A stretch of DNA of 7,776 nt. Source: JBEGTT01 sp041179245 (GTDB lineage: Bacteria; Pseudomonadota; Gammaproteobacteria; Burkholderiales; Rhodocyclaceae). Positions within the stretch are counted from its first letter, which is position 1. Every line of letters starts with the position of its first letter. A model generated the notes under the pieces. The model had not been told where the DNA came from and did not search any database. It worked only from the letters and a program-made list of their open reading frames with translations. Made by a program: the position numbers and the translations under genes. This document shows, piece by piece, positions 1-4,555 of this stretch. The DNA lies in NCBI GenBank assembly GCA_041179245.1, contig JBEGTT010000251.1:1-7776 (forward strand). Reading direction: 5' to 3'.

Positions 1-364
1 TGCCGAAGAAGGATTTTTCGCGGGCAAAAGTACGGTCAATGAATTGGTCGACGATGACAAACATGCCGGGCTGTAGGTGTTCGCGTAATGAACCAACGGC
101 ACTGACAGAAATCACGTCAGTAACACCAAGCCGTTTTAGGGCATCGATATTGGCGCGGTAATTAACGTCAGAAGGAGGAATTTTGTGACCACGACCATGG
201 CGTGGCAGAAAAGCCATCGCTTGACCATTCAGGTCGCCGAGCAGAATTTCGTCAGAGGGTTCGCCAAAAGGGGAGTCAACTTTCACCCACTGCGTGTTGG
301 AAAGGTCGTCGATATTGTAAACACCGCTGCCGCCAATAAGTCCAACCCGGTTAGCCAAGGCCAT
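1..364 (-). CDS. mtnP: S-methyl-5'-thioadenosine phosphorylase, N-terminal part (runs off the left edge)
   Basis: The first 121 residues of a phosphorylase of the purine nucleoside/MTA phosphorylase family are visible. The enzyme splits 5'-methylthioadenosine with phosphate into adenine and 5-methylthioribose-1-phosphate, salvaging the by-product of polyamine synthesis in the cytoplasm. Family marks are the GGSG loop at residues 11-14, PRHGRGHKIPP around 54-64, NYRANI at 69-73, SAVGSLRE at 88-95 and VDQFIDRT at 105-112, all lining the phosphate, base and ribose sites in known MTAPs. The start is fixed by GGAGG at 372-376, 7 nt before the ATG. It follows the XRE regulator gene by 30 nt on the same strand and may be co-transcribed with it. 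Methylthioinosine phosphorylase is an alternative, because that activity occurs in some proteobacteria and the specificity-determining C-terminal part is outside the window. Family assignment is firm; substrate is likely but not proven. Confidence 0.9.
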   Translation of the reverse strand, partial: MALANRVGLIGGSGVYNIDDLSNTQWVKVDSPFGEPSDEILLGDLNGQAMAFLPRHGRGHKIPPSDVNYRANIDALKRLGVTDVISVSAVGSLREHLQPGMFVIVDQFIDRTFAREKSFFG

Positions 365-394
365 TTCCCCACCTCCAGAATGAAAGGGCAGATT

Positions 395-871
395 CTAGCT
401 GCCCGTCAGCATTCCGTCTTTCTCACCCCACACTTTCTTTTCCATCGCCAGTTGCCCAATCAGATCCGCCACTAGCTCCTTCTGGTGTGCTGACAGCAAG
501 CGAAACTCCACAATTAGTTGCCGTTCGTCCGTCAGTAACAAGGCCTCATCGACTTCCGCCTCGTAAGGCTGGCGGGGTGTCGCTAGGTATGGGACTTTGG
601 GGACAGCAATGCCATGCAGAAGCCATTCGACTGAGACATCACACATTCGTGCCAGCGTCTGGGCTTTATCAAACGATGGGCGGTTATCCCCAACGAGCCA
701 TTTCTGAGCCGCCTGATTGGTTACACGCTCACCGGGGTGGTGAAGGTTAAATTGCAACGCCAGCAAAGAAGGGGTTTCTGTCTTCTTCGATGTGCGCTTC
801 AACGCCTCTTTCAGACGTACTGCGAAAGCGAGATTTTCAAGAGTTCTTGCCATCCCGGCAGTTTCATACAT
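395..871 (-). CDS. XRE-family HTH transcriptional regulator
   Basis: A 158-residue cytoplasmic DNA-binding protein. A lambda-repressor-like HTH occupies roughly residues 35-87: a first helix around SLLALQFNL, the turn and recognition helix around VTNQAAQKWLVGDNRPS, then FDKAQTLARMCDVSVEWLLHG, the usual closing helices of XRE proteins. The C-terminal 70 residues are charged (LLTDERQLIVEFRLLSAHQKELVADLIG at about 112-139) and probably helical. No peptidase S24 or other sensor domain is visible, so it is not a full CI/LexA-type repressor. The start is uncertain: ATG at 871 or a second ATG at 853 (MARTLENLAF), neither with a convincing ribosome binding site. It is transcribed away from a small HTH gene at 963, and the half-sites at 887-913 lie just upstream, so self-regulation and control of the rightward operon are plausible inferences. 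mtnP follows 30 nt downstream. Confidence 0.85.
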   Translation of the reverse strand: MYETAGMARTLENLAFAVRLKEALKRTSKKTETPSLLALQFNLHHPGERVTNQAAQKWLVGDNRPSFDKAQTLARMCDVSVEWLLHGIAVPKVPYLATPRQPYEAEVDEALLLTDERQLIVEFRLLSAHQKELVADLIGQLAMEKKVWGEKDGMLTGS

Positions 872-886
872 TGGAAGGCACCCGCG

Positions 887-913
887 ACAAGCCGGTGCTT
901 GTTACAAACAAGC
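887..913. promoter_or_regulatory. Candidate operator: three alternating GCTTGT/ACAAGC half-sites
   Basis: Reading left to right there are ACAAGC (887-892), GCTTGT (897-902) and ACAAGC (908-913). The last two form a perfect 17-nt inverted repeat, GCTTGTT-ACA-AACAAGC (897-913). The first two form another with a 4-nt centre. The array sits between two divergent HTH genes and overlaps the -35 box of the rightward promoter, where a repressor would block RNA polymerase. It starts 15 nt before the XRE gene's upstream ATG, so it could also govern that gene. The repeats are seen directly; that the XRE protein or the small HTH protein binds them is inference. Confidence 0.6.
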
Positions 914-927
914 AATGAATTTATGAT
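899..927 (+). promoter_or_regulatory. Sigma-70 type promoter for the rightward HTH/flgP-like run
   Basis: TTGTTA (899-904, 4 of 6 matches to TTGACA) is followed by exactly 17 nt and TATGAT (922-927, 5 of 6 matches to TATAAT). Transcription would begin near 934, leaving a leader of about 29 nt to the ATG at 963. The -35 box lies inside the inverted repeat at 897-913. Confidence 0.6.
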
Positions 928-949
928 TCTAAAATTATCCAAAATACAT

Positions 950-953
950 GAGG
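950..953 (+). promoter_or_regulatory. Ribosome binding site that favours the ATG at 963
   Basis: GAGG lies 9 nt before the ATG at 963. The earlier in-frame ATG at 948 has no such site and would sit only about 14 nt from the predicted transcription start, so 963 is preferred. Confidence 0.5.
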
Positions 954-962
954 CATACCACG

Positions 963-1202
963 ATGAATTCTCAAACTGGCAAGGCAAAAATGACCGGCAA
1001 AGAAGTCCGCTTGTGGCGAAAATCCCTCGGCCTGAATCAAAGTGAATTCTGGGGGAGGGTTTTTGTCTCTCAATCACGCGGGTCGCGGCACGAATCTGGC
1101 GAATCGATGCCAAGAGGCGTTGAATGCCTACTTAGGCTCATTTTTTGCTCAGAGAAGGAAGCGCGAGAAAATTTAGCGCAACTACGCAAAGAAACCCGAT
1201 AA
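963..1202 (+). CDS. Small HTH DNA-binding protein (Cro-sized)
   Basis: A 79-residue protein made almost entirely of one HTH unit. The segment TGKEVRLWRKSLGLNQSEFWGRV, then VSQSRGSRHESGESMPRGVECLLRLIF, follows the XRE pattern: helix 1, LNQSEF helix 2, SQSRGSRHESG recognition helix, and closing helices. A short charged tail (KEARENLAQLRKETR) follows. It has no sensor or dimerisation domain, like Cro or an antitoxin-type regulator. It is divergent from the larger XRE gene across the candidate operator. The next gene, FlgP-like, starts 6 nt after its stop, so the two are probably co-transcribed. No toxin-like partner is adjacent, which argues against a toxin-antitoxin pair. An alternative start at 990 (MTGKEV) would still contain the whole HTH. 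The target is unknown. Confidence 0.7.
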   Translation: MNSQTGKAKMTGKEVRLWRKSLGLNQSEFWGRVFVSQSRGSRHESGESMPRGVECLLRLIFCSEKEARENLAQLRKETR

Positions 1203-1208
1203 CCCTTA

Positions 1209-1598
1209 ATGATCGCTATTCGATTTTTCCTGTTGCTGTTATTGACGCTAAGCACTGCTGCAGTGGCTGAAGATCTTTGCCTTGAAGACCTAGGCTGCCG
1301 CCGTTTTACGGGTGTTGGCCTTGGCGTAGTCAGAGATGACGATAAACGCCCAACGGCAATTAAACAGGTCGTGGCGATGCGTGCCGCCAAGCTTGAAGCC
1401 GTCCGGTCTCTCGCCGAGCAAATTCATGGCATCAAAATTGCAACGAAGAGCGATATCACCACATCGCAACTCATCGGCGACAGAGCCAACATGGAAACTT
1501 CTTCCGTCTTACATGGCGTCAGATTCGTGAAGGTGGAACCTATTCAGCTAGGGATCTATCAGGCAGTTGCAGAGGTTGATTACTACTGGCAGCAATAA
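1209..1598 (+). CDS. flgP: FlgP-like (LPP20 family) secreted flagellar accessory protein
   Basis: A 129-residue exported protein. A Sec signal peptide (MIAIRFFLLLLLTLSTAAVA) is probably cleaved after residue 20. The mature part contains the LPP20/FlgP signature: GVGLGVV near 35-41, then AMRAAKLEAVRSLAEQIHGIKI at about 56-77, T84-T85, VLHGVRFVKVEP at about 100-111 and YQAVAEVD at 117-124. In Vibrio and Campylobacter, FlgP is an outer-membrane lipoprotein that builds the basal disk around the flagellar motor. Here there is no lipobox, so a periplasmic or disk-associated soluble form is predicted. Cys24 and Cys30 could form a disulfide. It starts 6 nt after the small HTH gene with only a weak ribosome binding site, suggesting translational coupling. 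The FlgO-family gene downstream supports a flagellar role. Other LPP20-family proteins are an alternative. Confidence 0.7.
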   Translation: MIAIRFFLLLLLTLSTAAVAEDLCLEDLGCRRFTGVGLGVVRDDDKRPTAIKQVVAMRAAKLEAVRSLAEQIHGIKIATKSDITTSQLIGDRANMETSSVLHGVRFVKVEPIQLGIYQAVAEVDYYWQQ

Positions 1599-1610
1599 TT
1601 TAAGGTACTT

Positions 1611-1740
1611 ATTGTGCAATTTTGCTTTTCCAATTTATTGAGCACGAAATGATGAAGCGAATTTTCCTGATTACATTGTCACTGTGTTTGATCGCTGGGT
1701 GTTCCAGCTTGTCGGGCATGATGACTGGCGGTAAGAACAA
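1611..1740 (+). repeat. Degenerate direct repeat, copy 1: leader and lipoprotein signal segment
   Basis: The stretch from about TTGTGCA through GAGCACGAAATGATG to the end of the signal peptide and linker resembles the segment beginning near 1970. Shared elements in the same order are TTGTGCA, GAGNACGAAAT, the double ATG, CGAATTTT, ACACTG/TCACTG and GCTGG. The two encoded leaders also align (IAGCSSLS against VAGCTSIS). Boundaries are approximate because the repeat is diverged. Confidence 0.55.
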
Positions 1741-1954
1741 GGCGAGTACTTCAACTACAAATACCGCGAGCAAGTCACCTTCAAAAGAACAACGCTCTGT
1801 TTATGAAGACTCCTGCTGCGACGATGAGGCTGCAGCAAGACAAGCTGTTGATGAATGTATACCGCTCATCCAAACGGTCAAGCTAGTCACCACTTGCGAG
1901 AGCTGTTCGGCTTTTGTGGTTTCAGCAAAAACCCGCAGGGCTTGTCAGCCTTAG
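1649..1954 (+). CDS. Small cysteine-rich lipoprotein of unknown function
   Basis: A protein of 101 residues that I do not recognise. Residues 1-17 are a lipoprotein signal peptide with lipobox LIAG-Cys18, and Ser19 after the Cys predicts outer-membrane sorting. A Ser/Thr/Lys-rich linker (about 19-49) follows, then a small acidic and cysteine-rich domain with Cys56, 57, 70, 83, 86 and 99. That is six cysteines beyond the lipid-bearing one, enough for three disulfides in the periplasm; CESC at 83-86 is a CxxC pair. The start is the ATG at 1649 (or 1652). A TTG extension from 1622 would bury the signal peptide behind extra residues. It lies between the FlgP-like and FlgO-like genes, 50 nt after the first, so an envelope role linked to the flagellum is an inference from position. 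It could instead be a truncated relic, but the intact lipobox and even cysteine count argue for a real protein. Confidence 0.65.
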   Translation: MMKRIFLITLSLCLIAGCSSLSGMMTGGKNKASTSTTNTASKSPSKEQRSVYEDSCCDDEAAARQAVDECIPLIQTVKLVTTCESCSAFVVSAKTRRACQP

Positions 1955-1969
1955 TTTCAGCTATTTATT

Positions 1970-2100
1970 TTGTGCAGTTTGGCATATCACTCTCAATGAG
2001 TACGAAATCATGATGCGAATTTTATTAGTCACCCTGACACTGTCTTTAGTTGCTGGATGCACCAGTATTTCGGACCTACTAACGGACAGTAAGAGTAAAG
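1970..2100 (+). repeat. Degenerate direct repeat, copy 2: leader and lipoprotein signal segment
   Basis: Counterpart of the segment at 1611-1740, with the same order of elements (TTGTGCA, GAGTACGAAAT, double ATG, CGAATTTT, ACACTG, GCTGGATGC), offset by about 360 nt. After the linker the two genes encode unrelated mature domains. Confidence 0.55.
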
Positions 2101-2708
2101 CTGCGGCCAGCGCCAATCCCGCGCCACCGCCCACAAGAGAGGCCGCTAACGCTCTTGACGCAGACACCTCAGAGCTTTCGCGTGTCGCGCTAATCCCCTC
2201 CGGCGCGCCTTCGGGCACCTTAAATCAAGTGGTGGCCTTTTTAGCCAGCCAACTTGCGAATAATCGCAACATTCCAAATGTTTCCGAAACACGGATCGCG
2301 GTAGGTTCTTTTGTAAACATCTCTAACCTAGACGAAACCGACAAACTCGGGATGGTGGTTGCTGAAAATATAATGCATGAAATGCACGTTCGTGGCTTCG
2401 GCGTTGTAGATTTCAAAACCCGTGATGCGCTAAAAGTTAGGCCCGCAGGAGATTTTGTATTTAGCCGAGATATTGCGGACCTAAAGCGGAGTTATAACAT
2501 CCACTATTTTCTAGCGGGGACCATTGCCAGAAACGCGGATGGTGCTGTCGTCAATGCACGCTTGATTCAAACGGATACCAGCTTGGTTGTCTCGACAGCA
2601 CAAGGCTTTATTTCCAACAAGAATCTGGACAGAGTTTTCGCAGAGCGTGGCAGGCCGGCTGAAAAAATCATGCTTCAACGCCAACCCACACCGGTGATCG
2701 TTCGCTAA
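2010..2708 (+). CDS. flgO: FlgO-family outer-membrane lipoprotein (paralogue 1)
   Basis: A lipoprotein of 232 residues. The lipobox LVAG-Cys17 ends the signal peptide, and Thr18 predicts outer-membrane sorting. A low-complexity Ala/Pro linker runs to about residue 60. The FlgO domain covers about 69-210, with LASQLANNRN (78-87), RIAVGSFVNISNL (95-107), MHEMHVRGFGVVDFKTRDAL (122-141), GDFVFSRDIADL (147-158), IHYFLAGTI (164-172) and VNARLI (181-186). In Vibrio cholerae FlgO is an outer-membrane protein needed for normal motility and belongs to the FlgT-FlgO-FlgP group. The start at 2010 is chosen because it begins the signal peptide and has GAG at 1998-2000; a longer frame from 1914 would add 32 residues overlapping the upstream gene. 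A terminator follows at 2719. It faces a close paralogue on the other strand, about 65% identical over the domain by hand count. Confidence 0.85.
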   Translation: MMRILLVTLTLSLVAGCTSISDLLTDSKSKAAASANPAPPPTREAANALDADTSELSRVALIPSGAPSGTLNQVVAFLASQLANNRNIPNVSETRIAVGSFVNISNLDETDKLGMVVAENIMHEMHVRGFGVVDFKTRDALKVRPAGDFVFSRDIADLKRSYNIHYFLAGTIARNADGAVVNARLIQTDTSLVVSTAQGFISNKNLDRVFAERGRPAEKIMLQRQPTPVIVR

Positions 2709-2718
2709 AAACCAAACA

Positions 2719-2742
2719 GGTGGGGGCGCTTTTGCACCCACC
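2719..2742. terminator. Stem-loop terminator between convergent flgO genes
   Basis: GGTGGG (2719-2724) pairs with CCCACC (2737-2742) around a 12-nt interior that can add 2-3 more pairs (GCG with TGC) after one mismatch. CCTCCTTTT follows on the plus strand. On the minus strand the hairpin is followed by TGTTTGGTTTTT. It lies in the 45-nt gap between two convergent stop codons and could stop transcription from both sides. Confidence 0.65.
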
Positions 2743-2753
2743 CTCCTTTTCGC

Positions 2754-3383
2754 TTATTTGAGCATTATTCTGCTGGGCTGAACGGGTGGAATGGCCGGAC
2801 TCTCGACCATTATTTTTTCGCCATTTAGTATCCGGTGTAAATCTCGTTTCGACAAAAAGCCTTGCGCCGTCGAACTAATCAAGCTGCTCTCGGCATCAAT
2901 CAAACGGGCATTAATCACCGCCCCGTCAGCATTCAACGTAATAGTGCCCGACAAGAAGTAGTGAATACGGTATTCCTTCTTCAGATCAGCGAGGTCTCGG
3001 CTAAATACAAAATCGCCATTTTTGACCACCTTCAGTGCATCACGCGTTTTGAAATCCACCACAGCAAAACCTCTGACGTGCATTTCGTGCATCAGGTTTT
3101 CTGCCAACTGAATCCCCAGCAAGCTAGTCTGCCCTAGGTTATCAATATCGACAAATGAAGCAATGGCAATCCGGCTTTCCGCCATATTTTTGACATTACG
3201 GTTATTGGCGAGCTGACTCGCCAATAAGTTCGTTAACTCGCCAAGTGTCGCTGATGGCGTCGCCCCACCACCCCAAGCCGATGCAGGCAATTTCCGATAC
3301 TGCGTTGAATCATCAGCCAGTGCAGCCTGCCCAATAACCATCACCGTCGCGGCCAACACAAGATATCCAAGTTGTTTTTTCAT
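2754..3383 (-). CDS. flgO: FlgO-family secreted protein (paralogue 2)
   Basis: A protein of 209 residues with a Sec signal peptide (MKKQLGYLVLAATVMVIGQAALA) cleaved after residue 23. There is no cysteine in the leader or anywhere else, so unlike its paralogue it cannot be a lipoprotein. The FlgO domain (about 46-185) carries LASQLANNRN (54-63), RIAIASFVDIDNL (71-83), MHEMHVRGFAVVDFKTRDAL (98-117), GDFVFSRDLADL (123-134), IHYFLSGTI (140-148) and INARLI (157-162). A proline-bearing tail ends in SRIMLK. The start is set by GAGGG at 3392-3396 and by the signal peptide; the in-frame ATG at 3407 would only add residues before it. It is read from a candidate FliA promoter at 3522-3548 and ends at the shared terminator. 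A role in the outer ring system of the flagellum is expected from the family. The partner of the leftward FlgT-like gene is probably this copy. Confidence 0.85.
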   Translation of the reverse strand: MKKQLGYLVLAATVMVIGQAALADDSTQYRKLPASAWGGGATPSATLGELTNLLASQLANNRNVKNMAESRIAIASFVDIDNLGQTSLLGIQLAENLMHEMHVRGFAVVDFKTRDALKVVKNGDFVFSRDLADLKKEYRIHYFLSGTITLNADGAVINARLIDAESSLISSTAQGFLSKRDLHRILNGEKIMVESPAIPPVQPSRIMLK

Positions 3384-3391
3384 GGTTAACA

Positions 3392-3396
3392 CCCTC
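3392..3396 (-). promoter_or_regulatory. Ribosome binding site deciding the flgO paralogue 2 start
   Basis: GAGGG on the minus strand, 8 nt before the ATG at 3383. It lies inside the longer frame that would begin at 3407, so the shorter start is favoured. Confidence 0.6.
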
Positions 3397-3398
3397 AC

Positions 3399-3414
3399 TT
3401 GGCGCAAGCACCAA
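3399..3414 (-). promoter_or_regulatory. Short hairpin just upstream of the flgO paralogue 2 ribosome binding site
   Basis: On the minus strand TTGGTG-CTTG-CGCCAA folds into a 6-bp stem (one G-U pair) with a CUUG tetraloop. It ends 2 nt before the GAGGG site. It could affect translation, or be an operator-like palindrome. The structure is visible; the function is inferred. Confidence 0.3.
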
Positions 3415-3521
3415 TGGTTTGGCCGCCCATGAAAGGACCGACTAATAAAGTTGTTCTATTTTTCTGCACCAAACACCTCCCAAAGGAATCAGCCCCTCAA
3501 TCATCAACAAGGGATGCCAAC

Positions 3522-3548
3522 TCCTCGGCATAAATCAAGAAAACTTGA
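3522..3548 (-). promoter_or_regulatory. Candidate FliA (sigma-28) flagellar promoter for flgO paralogue 2
   Basis: On the minus strand TCAAGTTT (3541-3548), an 11-nt spacer and GCCGAGGA (3522-3529) match the enterobacterial sigma-28 consensus TAAAGTTT-N11-GCCGATAA at 7 of 8 and 6 of 8 positions, with exact spacing. Transcription would start near 3515, giving a leader of about 130 nt. It lies between the FlgT-like stop and the FlgO start. TCAAG-TTTT-CTTGA within it is also a small inverted repeat. Confidence 0.6.
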
Positions 3549-3568
3549 GGAACTAATGCTGCAGGAGG

Positions 3569-4555
3569 TCACTGAAACAGCAAATATCCACCCTCTGGAA
3601 CCGACGCATCAAAGACGATTCGGGTAGAGGACACCTGCTTGGGTTCAACGATATTTTCCAGCGAGAGCAAGTCCAGCTGGCCTTTTGCCTTAACCGGCCA
3701 TGACCGACTGAAAATCACGGTTGGTAACTGATCCAGAACCATGTCACTGGCAGGTTTAATAACCCACTCTCTGGCGCCTGATGGAACCCTCGCCACCACT
3801 GGAAAACAGGTAAATTGCTCGGCAATGGTCCGGCTTATATCTACCAGTAGCTGTTTAGATTTATCTGACAGAACTAAATTTTTGATGGTTACACCACCAA
3901 AATGCTGAGTATCGACATCGGTAAGGCTGGCATGCGAAAACGGAAACTCTGTTTGTTGAATCGGCAGGCCATCACCCCCAATAAAGGTCATGGTTAACTT
4001 TAGGTTTCTCTGAAAAAACCCATGACTACCTTCAAGCTGCGCAACCAATCGATAAGGGGCACCGCTTTTAGCTTCTTCAACCAGAGAGAAAGGAAAAGCC
4101 TGAGCAATACCCTTCTTCATGGCTAAGCGGAACAAGATTTCCGTTTCCATATCGAGCTTGTTGGACGAACGCTGCCAGACGTACTCAAGGTTGCGCAACT
4201 GTAACGGCGGCGCTGGGCACGTTTCAACAGTCCGATCCTGTTTCTGGATTTCGACAGCCAGCGCCAAGCTATCGCCTTCGACCGCTTCATGAATCACTTT
4301 AAAACCATTCATCTCAAAACGGCTACGCCAACGCACGGTTTCCGCCAATTCCATCCCGACCAACGCCGAGTTAGTCGACACCTGAACATCGCCCGTTTGG
4401 CCCGCCTCCAGAAAAATCAGGCGCAAAGCTTCTTGGCGCGCTTGGTGAACATTGCCATTCAGAACAGGCACTTTAGCTGAATAGGTTTCAGCCCCTGACA
4501 GAGGCACCCAGATCAGAAATAGCCAAAGAAGATGGATGAATGGTTTAAGCCGCAT
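3569..4555 (-). CDS. flgT: FlgT-like flagellar H-ring protein
   Basis: A protein of 328 residues exported by a Sec signal peptide (residues 1-22, cleavage near SGA-ET). Residues 23-103 look like the FlgT N-terminal domain: a beta strand, then GNVHQARQEALRLIFLEAG (34-52), then RSRFEMNGFKVIHEAVEGDSLALAVEIQ. The middle and C-terminal parts are less conserved; LPTVIFSRSWP (277-287) opens a short C-terminal module. Cys113 and Cys250 are the only mature cysteines and may form a disulfide. In Vibrio, FlgT forms the H ring in the periplasm and helps the sodium-driven stator assemble; its length there is somewhat greater, so this copy is on the short side. The ATG overlaps the end of gph by 11 nt with no good ribosome binding site, pointing to translational coupling. 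The nearby FlgO and FlgP families support the call. Confidence 0.7.
   Translation of the reverse strand: MRLKPFIHLLWLFLIWVPLSGAETYSAKVPVLNGNVHQARQEALRLIFLEAGQTGDVQVSTNSALVGMELAETVRWRSRFEMNGFKVIHEAVEGDSLALAVEIQKQDRTVETCPAPPLQLRNLEYVWQRSSNKLDMETEILFRLAMKKGIAQAFPFSLVEEAKSGAPYRLVAQLEGSHGFFQRNLKLTMTFIGGDGLPIQQTEFPFSHASLTDVDTQHFGGVTIKNLVLSDKSKQLLVDISRTIAEQFTCFPVVARVPSGAREWVIKPASDMVLDQLPTVIFSRSWPVKAKGQLDLLSLENIVEPKQVSSTRIVFDASVPEGGYLLFQ

Noticed and set aside
930..956. Possible sigma-28 box (TAAAATTA) before the small HTH gene
   Set aside because: The -10 half at the required 11-nt spacing (TGAGGCAT) does not match GCCGATAA.
1195..1202. CCCGATAA, similar to a sigma-28 -10 box, before the flgP-like gene
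   Set aside because: The sequence 11 nt upstream (GCGCAACT) has no -35 match, and the ATG would be only 6 nt downstream.
395..1202. Prophage or toxin-antitoxin module
   Set aside because: Apart from the two HTH genes there are no integrase, structural, toxin or attachment-site signals; neighbours are core and flagellar genes.
1914..2009. N-terminal extension of the FlgO lipoprotein
   Set aside because: It would place 32 residues before an intact lipoprotein signal peptide and overlap the upstream gene; the double ATG at 2010 is the sensible start.
3502..3520. Possible sigma-54 promoter (TTGGCATCCCTTGTTGA, minus strand)
   Set aside because: The -12 element reads TTGA instead of TTGC and the spacing is one base too long.
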